Assembly: GCA_031292625.1 (NCBI GenBank)
Contig: JARLGU010000053.1
Coordinates: 124,001-188,000 of the forward strand
From: Capsulimonadaceae bacterium
GTDB lineage: Bacteria; Armatimonadota; Armatimonadia; Armatimonadales; Capsulimonadaceae
Direction: 5' to 3'
Length of the DNA stretch: 64,000 nucleotides
The first letter of the stretch is position 1, and each line of letters starts with the position of its first letter. Positions 16,612 to 25,088 of the stretch are shown here, in pieces. Under the pieces are notes generated by a model. It searched no databases. It was not told the DNA's origin and worked only from the letters and a program-made list of their open reading frames with translations. The position numbers and the translations under genes were made by a program.

Positions 16612-17446
16612 CAACATGCCGCGGACGGAACCGGTAACCGGCAATATGCAGGAGCGCATGCAATCGGTGCGACAGAACGCCGGCGCCTGGTTCTCTACGG
16701 TTCTAACCGGCGCGATCGCCGTGTGGGCGTTCCATGGCCTGCAGTTCAACTTTTCGCATCTTTCGACCGGCATCGCGCGGCAATCGTCTCAGCTCGTTCA
16801 CCTTTTCCCGCTCAATCGCGGCGATTGGTTCTACGATCTTGCTCTGATGCGGACCCTTTGGGATCCGCTGCAGGCGACCATGCAGATGGCGATAGTCGGC
16901 ACGGTCGTGGGGGCGCTGCTTGCCTTCCCGGTATCCTTTGCCGCCGCGCGCACCGGCTATTTCCCGAGGCCAATCAGCAATCTCGTTAAGACGCTGCTCA
17001 ACGTCGCCCGCGCGGTGCCGACGCTCGTCTATGCGCTTGTCGCGGTATCGCTCGTCGGGCTTGGATCTCCGGCGGGGGCTTCGGCAATCGCATTCGTGAC
17101 GTTCATTTCACTGGGCAAGCTCTACGCCGAGGGGCTGGAATCGGTCGCGCCAGGGCCAATCGAAGCGGTTCGCGCCGCTGGCGGGAATTCGGTTCAGGTC
17201 TTCATCTTCGCCATGCTTCCCCAGGTTCTGCCGCTTTACCTGTCCACAATGCTCTATTCGCTTGAATACAACATCAAGGACTCGTTCATCGTCGGCATTG
17301 TCGGCGCAGGCGGACTGGGCTTCTCGTTGCAAAACGCAATCAACCTCTACAAGTGGCAGGATGCCGGCGTCATTATCTTCTTCCTTGTCGTCCTCGTTAA
17401 CCTCGTCGACTACATTTCATACCGCGTCCGCAAATCCTTTTCCTAA
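16598..17446 (+). CDS. phnE: phosphonate-type ABC transporter permease
   Basis: About 282 residues, six predicted membrane helices. The segment LWDPLQATMQMAIVGTVVGA opens the binding-protein-dependent transport domain. The EAA loop that docks onto the ATPase reads EGLESVAPGPIEAVRAAGGN, and the sequence ends in the family-typical region IVGAGGLGFSLQNAINLYKW. Several in-frame ATGs lie at 16556, 16598, 16601 and 16616; I use 16598 because it keeps a short overlap with phnC. The three-gene order D-C-E is typical of phosphonate or phosphite importers. Confidence 0.92.
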   Translation: MMRPDNMPRTEPVTGNMQERMQSVRQNAGAWFSTVLTGAIAVWAFHGLQFNFSHLSTGIARQSSQLVHLFPLNRGDWFYDLALMRTLWDPLQATMQMAIVGTVVGALLAFPVSFAAARTGYFPRPISNLVKTLLNVARAVPTLVYALVAVSLVGLGSPAGASAIAFVTFISLGKLYAEGLESVAPGPIEAVRAAGGNSVQVFIFAMLPQVLPLYLSTMLYSLEYNIKDSFIVGIVGAGGLGFSLQNAINLYKWQDAGVIIFFLVVLVNLVDYISYRVRKSFS

Positions 17447-17564
17447 ATTCGCGTACAAACACCGACCCTTTGAGGTTCAGCACAAGCATAACGTGGGAAT
17501 ATACGAACTGCGAGACAAGCAACAGTGGAGTGGAGGTCGTTGCAATCGCACGGGAGTGTATAAC

Positions 17565-18446
17565 GTGTTTTGCCCACGATGCCGCAAGCACTGGATCGTC
17601 GATAGAAAGAACCGGAGATCGTCGACGCAGCCGCCAGAGGCCTGCCCAGAATGCGGCGTCCCGCTTGCGACAGACAAGACCGAGGCCGAGTTCCCAGCAG
17701 CCGATCTGCTTGCGTATTCGAGCCATCCCCCCCTCACCGTGCGTCAAGTCCTGAAGGAAACGTCCGACGCGCCGTACAATGTCGTGTCCGGTCCTGACGC
17801 CGATGAGAAGCCAGCCGACGATATCCGGCGATTCTCGATCTCCAACATGGTTTTCGCGGCAACGTGGCGTCTATTCTACGTCGATCGGGCACGCGCCGGC
17901 GCGATCATCGGACTTGCGATCATGACGGTAACCTCCGCGTTGCTGATCGATCATATGCAAACATCGCTGCCGCCGCCGCCGCCAACCCGGGCTCAAATCG
18001 CATCCGTGCTGCAGGGTTCTCTTGGAAGCTGGCGAGGCGCTGGCGGTCTGTATGCACGAATGCAGTCAAACGGCGCGCATGGGGTGGCAACCGCGACCTA
18101 CCAGAACGGCTCGTCGCGAGCGGAGATGTGGGTGCAATGGACGAACACCGGTAAGAATGCGGTCCAGGAACTGTGGAATCCTTACTGCCGCGAAACCCCA
18201 GGCGTTTTGAGCCCGGCAGGATCGCAACCGATTGGGGACGCGCGGGTGATGATTGGAAAGCGCGAATGCCGTGTTCTAAATGCAAGCGAAAGCGCGGCTG
18301 GAAAAGTGCGAGTCATTCCGACGGCGTTGATTCCGACGGATCAGTTATGTTCGGTGACGTGGCTTGACGGACGTTTCCTCGTTACGGCGGCGGGCAGACC
18401 GGCCGATGCGCTGTCACTCGCTCAAGCGGCGATTCGGGAGGAATAG
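17565..18446 (+). CDS. zinc-ribbon membrane protein of unknown function
   Basis: 293 residues from GTG 17565, which has GGGAG 8 bases upstream. The N-terminus carries a treble-clef-like zinc ribbon, FCPRC (Cys3, Cys6) and ACPECG about 25 residues later. A cytoplasmic linker follows and then one transmembrane helix at about 115-132 (AGAIIGLAIMTVTSALLI), a run of prolines, and an extracytoplasmic domain of about 155 residues with several cysteines (YCRETPG, KRECRVLN, QLCSVTW). I do not recognise the outer domain. It follows phnE by 118 bp on the same strand, so a link to that transporter is possible but unproven. Confidence 0.7.
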   Translation: MFCPRCRKHWIVDRKNRRSSTQPPEACPECGVPLATDKTEAEFPAADLLAYSSHPPLTVRQVLKETSDAPYNVVSGPDADEKPADDIRRFSISNMVFAATWRLFYVDRARAGAIIGLAIMTVTSALLIDHMQTSLPPPPPTRAQIASVLQGSLGSWRGAGGLYARMQSNGAHGVATATYQNGSSRAEMWVQWTNTGKNAVQELWNPYCRETPGVLSPAGSQPIGDARVMIGKRECRVLNASESAAGKVRVIPTALIPTDQLCSVTWLDGRFLVTAAGRPADALSLAQAAIREE

Positions 18447-18574
18447 CGCCGGCGGGGCGATCGGAAATTCACGCGAGTGAGGTTAGAGTGAGTGCGGATC
18501 AGAACAATGGGAACCAAAGAGGCGGGGCCGGTATAATGGAAGCAAGTTCAACCTCAAGTGAAGGGGAGATCCCC

Positions 18575-18916
18575 GTGATCAAACTCAGCGCTAGCGAGCT
18601 TGCGGACCACATTTCCCGGTTGCCAGGGTGGAAACAGGACGACGACGCAATCGTAAAAAGCTTCAGCTTTCCGGACTTCGCCCGCGCAATGGAGTTCGTC
18701 AACCAGGTCGCCGAAAATGCGGAATCGGTGCAGCACCACCCCGATATCGACATTCGTTACTGCACGGTTACGCTACGCCTAACAACGCACCACGCGGGTG
18801 GATTAACGGCGCTGGACATCGAGTTCGCGGCATCGGCGGACGATCTCGCGGACCTGGCTCAACTCGCGATTTCGGGCCAGCCTGGTTCCGTCGTGGAGAT
18901 CGACGAAACCGCCTAG
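18575..18916 (+). CDS. phhB: 4a-hydroxytetrahydrobiopterin dehydratase (PCD/DCoH)
   Basis: 113 residues from GTG 18575, preceded by AGGGGAG at good spacing; a longer frame opens at 18488 but adds an uncharacteristic 29 residues. The hallmark is QHHPDIDIRYCTVTLRLTTH with the catalytic histidines, followed by GGLTALDIEFA, and RLPGWK near the N-terminus. PCD dehydrates the carbinolamine pterin made by aromatic amino acid hydroxylases. None is encoded here, and bacteria lacking them often keep PCD-like proteins for molybdopterin or other pterin use. It ends convergently over the TrkA-like gene by 4 bases. Confidence 0.92.
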   Translation: MIKLSASELADHISRLPGWKQDDDAIVKSFSFPDFARAMEFVNQVAENAESVQHHPDIDIRYCTVTLRLTTHHAGGLTALDIEFAASADDLADLAQLAISGQPGSVVEIDETA

Positions 18917-19575
18917 CCCGCCTCCGTAAACACCGATCGCAGACTCGACTCGTCCTGCGTCGAGACCAATGCGATAACGCTGTCCCCCGGCATGAAACGT
19001 GTATCACCCTGCGGAAGCAGCGCGTTCTCATCGCGAATGATCGAGATGATCAGCGCGCGGTCCGGCAGACCGATGTCCTTGACCGGCCGGCCCAGCACCG
19101 GGGAGTTCTCCGAGATATTGATGGTTACGATCTCGATGTTTCCCTTGCGCAACGCCCCGATGGGAATGATCTGGCCAGGCTCGATCTGCTGGTCGATCAT
19201 GTTGTAAATGAGCGCCGTGCTTGAGACGGATGTGTCGATGCCCAGTTTACTGAACAAATCCTCATTAATCGGGTTGTTCACTCGAGCGATCGTGCGCGGC
19301 ACCGAGAATTGGCGCTTTGCCATCTGGCAAACGACAAGATTGTCCTCGTCGTCGCCGGTTACCGCGACAATCGTGTCCGCTCGCCCAAATCCCGCCTCGG
19401 ACATCACGCGGATCTCGCATCCATCGCCCTGCATTACGACGTCGCCGAGTTCCTCGACAAGCATGGCGGCGCGGCGCCGATCCTTCTCCATGAGCAGCAC
19501 TTCGTGCCCCTCGTTCATCAGACGCTTTGAAAGGTAGTAGCCTACCTTGCCAGCACCTACGACGATAACATACAT
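18913..19575 (-). CDS. TrkA-like RCK protein with N- and C-domains (CeoC-like)
   Basis: 220 residues from ATG 19573-19575. The Rossmann NAD-binding motif is VIVVGAGKVGYYLSKRL with the acidic residue in LLMEKD, and the RCK_N core continues with AVTGDDEDNLVVCQMAKR. From about residue 135 there is an RCK_C domain (NIEIVTINISENSPVLGRPV, then PGDSVIALVS). These are cytoplasmic subunits gating Trk/Ktr potassium uptake. It lies 105 bp downstream of a second TrkA-like gene; such tandem pairs are known in Actinobacteria (CeoB/CeoC). No TrkH/KtrB membrane partner is in this window. Confidence 0.9.
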   Translation of the reverse strand: MYVIVVGAGKVGYYLSKRLMNEGHEVLLMEKDRRRAAMLVEELGDVVMQGDGCEIRVMSEAGFGRADTIVAVTGDDEDNLVVCQMAKRQFSVPRTIARVNNPINEDLFSKLGIDTSVSSTALIYNMIDQQIEPGQIIPIGALRKGNIEIVTINISENSPVLGRPVKDIGLPDRALIISIIRDENALLPQGDTRFMPGDSVIALVSTQDESSLRSVFTEAG

Positions 19576-19680
19576 AGTAAAAGTCCAATCTGTGAGCGCT
19601 CGTCCCGATCGCGCAAGATAGGCTGGACGGTATCCGGTCCATGCCTCTCTCGAAAGCGGCGGCGCTATTCGCATCAGGGG

Positions 19681-20154
19681 CTAACGTACGCTAATCTGTT
19701 CCCTGTATTCTCGATCCATGTCCTGCAAGATCGCCTCGACGGGCTTCATCCGGGGGTCGCCATCGATGCTGCTGCGCATGAGGCTCGTCGCGAGCGTCGT
19801 CGTGCAGAATGTTTCGATGCCAAGTTCACGGTAAGCCTCCGCGCGGATCGGATCGTAAATGCGGGCAATCACCTTCGTGACGTCAAAAACTCTTCGCGCG
19901 ATTTGAGCGGCCATGATATTCGTGTTGTCGCCCTGAGTGACGGCGACAAAGACATCCGCGGTTTCGATGCCAGCGCGGCGCAGGACATCCTGATCCATTC
20001 CGGTGCCGACGATCCGCTGAGCCTTAGGTTTGGGACCGAGTCTGCGAAACGCGTCGCCCGTCAGGTCGATAATCGTTACCGAGTGCCCTTCCTGACTGAG
20101 CTGTCGCGCCAGAGTCGAGCCGACTCTTCCGCAGCCGAGTATTAGTACATTCAT
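19681..20154 (-). CDS. TrkA-like RCK N-domain protein (CeoB-like)
   Basis: 157 residues from ATG 20152-20154. It contains a single RCK_N domain with the dinucleotide-binding motif VLILGCGRVGSTLARQL, the acidic strand end TIIDLTGD, and AVTQGDNTNIMAAQIARR. The region after about residue 125 is short and holds no RCK_C domain. It is probably a regulatory subunit of potassium transport acting with the adjacent two-domain protein. A consensus-like promoter lies just upstream, so this gene heads the pair. Confidence 0.88.
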   Translation of the reverse strand: MNVLILGCGRVGSTLARQLSQEGHSVTIIDLTGDAFRRLGPKPKAQRIVGTGMDQDVLRRAGIETADVFVAVTQGDNTNIMAAQIARRVFDVTKVIARIYDPIRAEAYRELGIETFCTTTLATSLMRSSIDGDPRMKPVEAILQDMDREYREQISVR

Positions 20155-20176
20155 TCCAGTGCCCTTTCGCCACGTT

Positions 20177-20205
20177 AGGATACTTGAAACGATATCCTTT
20201 GTCAA
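20177..20205 (-). promoter_or_regulatory. promoter of the TrkA-like gene pair
   Basis: On the minus strand a consensus TTGACA (20200-20205), a 17-bp spacer and TATCCT (20177-20182), 22 bases before the start codon. AGGATA/TATCCT also forms a short inverted repeat within it. Confidence 0.7.
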
Positions 20206-20366
20206 CGTACGTAATAGCAAGAATGCACGATTTGGAAAAGTAGTCGCGGAAGATAGGGAAAGCGCAAGACGTTGCCGACGGAGATTGGGCGCCAGGAAAG
20301 CGCTAATGCCGCTCGTCGAGCGAGATTGCAGCGCTGAACCATGCCACCTGCCTGGACGGTCCGCTG

Positions 20367-21953
20367 CTAGTGCGCGGCAATGTCGACGCTTCCAGTCATC
20401 GGGGCTCGCCGAAGCGCCGCTATCAAGGGTAGCATCCCGATAGAAAGAAGCGCCGTGACTAAAAACAGATCATTGAATGATAGGACAGCCGATTCACGAT
20501 GAATTAGCCCCAGGAGATTGGCGATCGCTGCCTCGCGCGCCGCCGTCGCACTCAGTCCATGCGTCTCCATCATCGTGCGAGCGTGGACGAGCCACGGTCC
20601 CCGCGCGACGTTCGCGATGTCCACCCGCGCGCACAAAGCATCGTTGTGGAACGATTCTCTCCGGGCGTAAAGCGTCGACAGCACCGCAATCCCAACGCTG
20701 CCTCCGAGTTGGCGAGTGAGATTGATAATTCCCGACCCCGCCCCCATCTGCGCTGGCTTTAGTTGAGACAGACTGGCAATCGTAAGCGGAATAAACAGGA
20801 ACCCGAGCGAAAAGCTCCGAAGATAGAGCCCAGGCAAAACCTCCTCCAGGGCCGTCACGGAGGTAAAGCAGGTCAGCAGGAGCGTTCCGGTCCCCAACAG
20901 GAACGTGCCGAGTACGAGAAATCGCCAAGCGCCGTACCGGGCAGTGAGCGGACCGGCGAGCATGAACGAAAAGGTCGATGCGAGTGCCGGCGCAAGCTGA
21001 ATAATGCCCGCCTGGTAGGCCGTATAGCCTCGCACCGTTTGCAAAAACACGGGCAGCAGAAAGGCGACCCCGTAAAGGCTGAAGCCAAGGAGCGCGCCGA
21101 ATGCGGCTCCCGAAGCCAAAGAGGGCAGACGGAACAGGCGAACGTCGAGGATTGGATGCTCCGTGCGCAGTTCGCGGATCACGAAGCCCACTAGGCTGAC
21201 CACCGTAACCGCCGCCAACCAGCAAATCATCCGCGACGACCACCAGTCTTCCTCTTGGCCTCGCTCAAGAACGGTCTGTAGGCTCCCCATTCCGGCAATC
21301 AGCAGCACGATGCCTGGGATATCAATCGGAGCATCGGCCGCGTTATGATCGTAATCCGCGTCTGGAACGTACATCACGGTCAGAATGGCGCTCACGAGGC
21401 CGAAGGGGACGTTGACCCAGAAAATCGCCGGCCACGAGTAGTTGTCGGTCAGATAGCCCCCCAACGTCGGCCCAAGCAACGGCCCCATCATCACGCCCAT
21501 CCCGAAAATCGCGGTCGCCATGCCGCGTTGACGCTCGGGGAACGCCTGCAACAAGATGACCTGTCCCGTTGCCAGCAACCCTCCGCCGCCCAGCCCCTGC
21601 ACGACGCGCCAGAAAATAAGCGCGGACAGCGACGTGGAAGCCGCGCAAAGGATGGACGCGAGCGTAAAGAGGATAATGGATGCCGCGAAATAGCGCTTCC
21701 TGCCGAAGCGATCCGATAGCCAGCCGGTCATCGGCAAAACGATAACGTTCGAGACGATATAACCGGTGGTGACCCAACCGATTTCGGAAAGGGTCGCGCC
21801 CAGGTTGCCCATCATCTGCGGAACCGCGACGCTGGTGATGGTCGTGTCCAGCACCTCGAGCATCGCGCCGGTCATGGCCGCGGCCACGATCCACCACCGC
21901 AACCGGGCAGCGCGACGCGCATCCATATCATTCGCCGGTGACAGATTGGCCAT
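20367..21953 (-). CDS. MFS drug exporter, DHA2 family, TetR-controlled
   Basis: 528 residues with about 14 membrane helices. The signature LEVLDTTITSVAVPQMMGNL and the motif A loop SDRFGRKRYF are clear, as is GGYLTDNYSWPAIFWVNVPF. It is paralogous to the exporter at 13196. GGAGG lies 7 bases before the ATG. A TetR gene is 100 bp upstream on the same strand, and a palindrome ATGAC-N5-GTCAT lies across the exporter's own -10 box, so induction by a toxic compound is the likely regulation. Confidence 0.93.
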   Translation of the reverse strand: MANLSPANDMDARRAARLRWWIVAAAMTGAMLEVLDTTITSVAVPQMMGNLGATLSEIGWVTTGYIVSNVIVLPMTGWLSDRFGRKRYFAASIILFTLASILCAASTSLSALIFWRVVQGLGGGGLLATGQVILLQAFPERQRGMATAIFGMGVMMGPLLGPTLGGYLTDNYSWPAIFWVNVPFGLVSAILTVMYVPDADYDHNAADAPIDIPGIVLLIAGMGSLQTVLERGQEEDWWSSRMICWLAAVTVVSLVGFVIRELRTEHPILDVRLFRLPSLASGAAFGALLGFSLYGVAFLLPVFLQTVRGYTAYQAGIIQLAPALASTFSFMLAGPLTARYGAWRFLVLGTFLLGTGTLLLTCFTSVTALEEVLPGLYLRSFSLGFLFIPLTIASLSQLKPAQMGAGSGIINLTRQLGGSVGIAVLSTLYARRESFHNDALCARVDIANVARGPWLVHARTMMETHGLSATAAREAAIANLLGLIHRESAVLSFNDLFLVTALLSIGMLPLIAALRRAPMTGSVDIAAH

Positions 21954-21995
21954 CGAAAGCCTCCAACTAGCTCATCAATAACGAGCTACCACTTT

Positions 21996-22014
21996 ATGAC
22001 GTCTTGTCATTATA
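21996..22014 (-). promoter_or_regulatory. exporter promoter -10 with TetR operator
   Basis: ATGAC-GTCTT-GTCAT (21996-22010) overlaps the minus-strand TATAAT (22009-22014). The same ATGAC-N5-GTCAT arrangement lies just 3' of the tetR -10 box, which identifies it as the likely TetR binding site. Confidence 0.78.
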
Positions 22015-22053
22015 ATAAGCGCCAAACAGCCCGAGCAGAGCTGTTCAAGACGC

Positions 22054-22698
22054 CTAAGCCTGCGTGACAGGCCGCTGCGCAAGAACTCCGTTTGCGATCA
22101 GCGCATGCAGCATCTCGCGAGCATCCGACCGGCTCGAAAACAGCGGGTCGCCTTCCTTGCAGATATCGAGCGCCATGGTGAACCCCATTGAGAGGCCCAT
22201 CTGAAGAACGGCGGCATCTCTAACCGGCATCGGACGGAACATATCTTCATCGATCCCCTGCTGAATATTACGGGCAATGCCATCGACAATACAACGCGTC
22301 TTCTCGTGCAGGCGATCGGACAATTCCTTGGGAATCGCCTCTTCGATTCCGAGTTTGTCGAGGATCAAAACGCCATAATACTCCGGGTGGTCGTCGTGAA
22401 ACTTCAGAAACGCATCATGGGCGCGCAAAAGGTTGGTGAGTGGGTCAACGTTGGGGTCATGGCTCTCTTCGATGAGGTTGAGCAGAAGGTCAAGTCCTTC
22501 GTCGAGCACGGTCGCGTAAATGGCTTCTTTGTTCTCGAAGTACAAATAGACTGTCCCGCGCGCGAGCTCGGTCATTTTCGCGATGTCGTCGATCGTGGTA
22601 TCGCGAAATCCCTGCTGTATAAAAAGAACCCGCGCCGCTTCGATAATATCGCGCCGCCGCCGTTCCTTCTCTCTTTGCCGCCGTTCCTCTGTACCCAT
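22054..22698 (-). CDS. TetR-family repressor
   Basis: 214 residues. The N-terminal helix-turn-helix reads TTIDDIAKMTELARGTVYLY followed by FENKEAIYATVLDEG, the most conserved part of the family; the rest is the helical ligand-binding and dimer domain. GAGG lies 7 bases before the ATG. It is transcribed toward the DHA2 exporter, and both genes carry the same palindrome at their promoters, so autoregulation with exporter control is likely. Confidence 0.94.
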   Translation of the reverse strand: MGTEERRQREKERRRRDIIEAARVLFIQQGFRDTTIDDIAKMTELARGTVYLYFENKEAIYATVLDEGLDLLLNLIEESHDPNVDPLTNLLRAHDAFLKFHDDHPEYYGVLILDKLGIEEAIPKELSDRLHEKTRCIVDGIARNIQQGIDEDMFRPMPVRDAAVLQMGLSMGFTMALDICKEGDPLFSSRSDAREMLHALIANGVLAQRPVTQA

Positions 22699-22714
22699 GA
22701 CGAGACCTCACTGA

Positions 22715-22729
22715 ATGACGCTATGTCAT
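22715..22729. promoter_or_regulatory. TetR operator at the tetR promoter
   Basis: ATGAC-GCTAT-GTCAT, directly downstream of the tetR -10 box and so covering the transcription start. Same half-sites and 5-bp gap as the site at 21996-22010. Confidence 0.78.
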
Positions 22730-22758
22730 AGTTTATCGCAAGCGGACCCAATTGTCAA
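22730..22758 (-). promoter_or_regulatory. tetR promoter
   Basis: On the minus strand a consensus TTGACA (22753-22758), a 17-bp spacer and TAAACT (22730-22735). Confidence 0.75.
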
Positions 22759-22801
22759 GAGAAGCCGCCGTGCCGTGAATATTTTCCTTCCAAGCGCGGG
22801 G

Positions 22802-23491
22802 TCAGATCTCCCAGCGGAAATCCACGACATTGGGCACCGCAGCAATGGATTCGCCCAGGGTCTCCTTCGACGCGTCGTGCGGAAGGCGGATAGTGACGCG
22901 AATATCGCGCATCGGATCGGACCCCGTGCCGCCATCGAAGCTTGCGCCGACAAGCTTGGCGCCGACCGATGCGAGGTGGGCAAAGACCTCGGCCGTGACG
23001 GTATCCGCGGACACGGCCGCGCTGCCGACGACGGCGTGAAACCGGTGGATCCGCATTCGGTGCAGGACGGCATCCTCGAAGATAGGCGCTACAGAGAGGG
23101 TGAGCAAAACAATCAATGTGGCCGCGCAAGCATACCAGATCGTCGGCCGCCCGAAGCCCGCGGCGATGCCGAGCCCAGCCGTCGTCCAAAGGCTCGCAGC
23201 CGTCGTCAACCCGTGTACCGTCTGTCCTCTGTCCGAGCGTAGAATGGTTCCCGCACCCAAGAAGCCGACTCCGGTCACGACGTTTGCGGCGACACGTCCG
23301 GAGACCGATTGGAACGATGCATCCACCATCGCGGCCAGACATGCGCCCACGCAAACCAGGATATGGGTCCGAAACCCGGCTGGCCTCCCGCTGTACTCGC
23401 GCTCGAAACCGATTGCGCCGCCCATGAGCACCGCGGCAATAAGGCGGGAGAGCCATTCGCCGTTTTGACTGAGGAGATGAACGATATCCAT
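22802..23491 (-). CDS. MgtC/SapB-family membrane protein
   Basis: 229 residues from ATG 23489-23491; a frame open to 23545 adds 18 residues without membrane character. The hallmark MgtC segment is AIGFEREYSGRPAGFRTHIL, followed by further helices with RVAANVVTGVGFLGAGTI and GLTTAASLWTTAGLGIAAGF. A C-terminal soluble domain of about 80 residues resembles an ACT-like fold. MgtC proteins aid growth at low magnesium or in stress, in part by modulating the F-type ATPase. It lies 141 bp downstream of proS on the same strand. No magnesium-responsive leader was recognised. Confidence 0.9.
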   Translation of the reverse strand: MDIVHLLSQNGEWLSRLIAAVLMGGAIGFEREYSGRPAGFRTHILVCVGACLAAMVDASFQSVSGRVAANVVTGVGFLGAGTILRSDRGQTVHGLTTAASLWTTAGLGIAAGFGRPTIWYACAATLIVLLTLSVAPIFEDAVLHRMRIHRFHAVVGSAAVSADTVTAEVFAHLASVGAKLVGASFDGGTGSDPMRDIRVTIRLPHDASKETLGESIAAVPNVVDFRWEI

Positions 23492-23632
23492 TGGTTCGTG
23501 CCATTCCCGCTGCCGCGGATCAAGCCAGCCGCGTACGCGTTCCACCGCCCCGACCCGCTCCGCGAACGGCCGGTCGAGCCGAAGCGCGCACGCCGATTAC
23601 AGGACCGCGCAGCCATGGAGCGGATCCCGCTC

Positions 23633-25075
23633 CTAATACGCCCGCGCGAACACCACCTGCTGCCCCGTTTCCTGCCCGGTCAAGATACACTTGCCGCTCT
23701 TTTCGGGCTGATCGAACGGGATCACGCGGATCGTCGCCTTGAGGTCGTCCTGGATCTTCTGCTCGTCCTCCCGGCTGCCAGCCCAGTAAGCGCGCGCGAA
23801 GCCGGTCTCAACCGCTTCCTTGAGCTCGCCCATGCTGGACACTTCGACCGTGTGATCGTTGCGAAACGCAAGCGCTCGCGTGAACAAGCTGGTCTGTATG
23901 TCTGCAAGCAGCGCCTCGATACGCTCGGTCAGGCCCTCTTGCGGCACGAACTCCTTGCCGGCCTTGCCGGGAACATCGCGCCGCGCGAGCGCGACGGACC
24001 CCTTCTCGACATCGCGCGGACCAACCTCGACGCGAACCGGAATGCCTTTGAGCTCCCACTCGTTGTACTTGAAGCCAGGCGAAAGGTTGTCGCGATCATC
24101 AACACGGAAGCGGATTCGCCCCTTCCAATCCGCCGTAATCTTATCGACCGCTTCGAGCACGCGGACACGCTCATCCGGGGTCTTGTAGATCGGAACGACG
24201 ACCACCTGTTTCGGCGCAAGCCTCGGCGGCAACACCAAACCTTCGTCGTCGCTGTGGGCCATGATCAGCGCGCCGATCAAACGCGTGCTAACTCCCCAAC
24301 TCGTGGTCCACGCCACCTGGGATGTATTATTTTGATCCGTAAACTTGATGTCGAACGCTCTGGCGAAGTTCTGCCCGAGATTGTGCGAAGTTCCCGCCTG
24401 CAACGCCCGGCCGTCCTGCATCATCGCTTCGATAGCGTACGTTCGAAGCGCCCCGGCGAACTTTTCCTTTTCGGTCTTTCGTCCGCGCAGGACCGGAACG
24501 GCCATCTCCTTTTCGAGAAAATCGACATAGACGTCGTTCAGGATCTTGAGCGTTTCCTCTTCTGCCTCAGCCTCGGTAGCATGAACCGTATGGCCTTCCT
24601 GCCAGAGGAACTCGGATGTCCGCAAAAACGGCCGGGTGCGCATCTCCCAGCGCATGACGTTCGCCCACTGGTTGATCAGCAGCGGCAGATCGCGCCAGCT
24701 ATGCACCCACTGCGCGTAAAAGTGGCCGATGATCGTCTCCGACGTCGGCCGGATCACATACGGCTCGGCTAGATCGACGCCGCCAACGCGAGTCACTTCG
24801 GCAACCTCGGGAGCGAATCCCTCGACGTGCTCCGCTTCCTTGGTTAAGAAGCTCTTAGGGATAAGCAACGGGAAGTAGGCATTCTCGTGTCCGGTTTCCT
24901 TGATGCGCTCATCGAGGCCGCGTTGAATAGCCTCCCAGATCGCGTAACCGGTCGGTTTGAATACGATGCAACCGCGGACCACTTCGGCGTAATCGGCAAG
25001 ATCGGCGTTGCGAACGATGTCGAGGTACCACTGACTGTAGTCCTTGGCACGGAGCGTAATAATATCTTTAGGCAT
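23633..25075 (-). CDS. proS: prolyl-tRNA synthetase, archaeal/eukaryal-like type (ProS type 3)
   Basis: Charges tRNA-Pro. 480 residues, lacking the YbaK-like editing insertion of the E. coli type. Class II motif 2 is MRTRPFLRTSEFLWQEGHT and motif 3 lies in MAHSDDEGLVLPPRLAP; GTSHNLGQNFARAF is the proline-binding segment. The anticodon domain follows, and the chain ends in the family's FARAY, with a C-terminal Tyr that in Thermus ProRS reaches the active site. Most zinc-site cysteines of this type are missing: only KCILTGQ remains near the end. The -10 box TATAAT lies 7 bases before the ATG, suggesting a leaderless mRNA. Confidence 0.97.
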   Translation of the reverse strand: MPKDIITLRAKDYSQWYLDIVRNADLADYAEVVRGCIVFKPTGYAIWEAIQRGLDERIKETGHENAYFPLLIPKSFLTKEAEHVEGFAPEVAEVTRVGGVDLAEPYVIRPTSETIIGHFYAQWVHSWRDLPLLINQWANVMRWEMRTRPFLRTSEFLWQEGHTVHATEAEAEEETLKILNDVYVDFLEKEMAVPVLRGRKTEKEKFAGALRTYAIEAMMQDGRALQAGTSHNLGQNFARAFDIKFTDQNNTSQVAWTTSWGVSTRLIGALIMAHSDDEGLVLPPRLAPKQVVVVPIYKTPDERVRVLEAVDKITADWKGRIRFRVDDRDNLSPGFKYNEWELKGIPVRVEVGPRDVEKGSVALARRDVPGKAGKEFVPQEGLTERIEALLADIQTSLFTRALAFRNDHTVEVSSMGELKEAVETGFARAYWAGSREDEQKIQDDLKATIRVIPFDQPEKSGKCILTGQETGQQVVFARAY

Positions 25076-25082
25076 GTTTGCG

Positions 25083-25088
25083 ATTATA
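25083..25088 (-). promoter_or_regulatory. -10 box of proS, 7 bases from the start codon
   Basis: A perfect TATAAT on the minus strand with 7 bases between it and the ATG at 25073-25075. No convincing -35 is seen. There is no room for a Shine-Dalgarno if this promoter is used. Confidence 0.65.

Noticed and set aside
17262-17564. upstream extension of the zinc-ribbon protein frame into phnE
   Set aside because: It overlaps phnE in another frame; GTG 17565 has a good Shine-Dalgarno and the zinc ribbon starts right after it.
23309-24772. 487-codon plus-strand open frame
   Set aside because: Antisense to proS and mgtC, both unmistakable; the product is Arg/His-rich shadow sequence.
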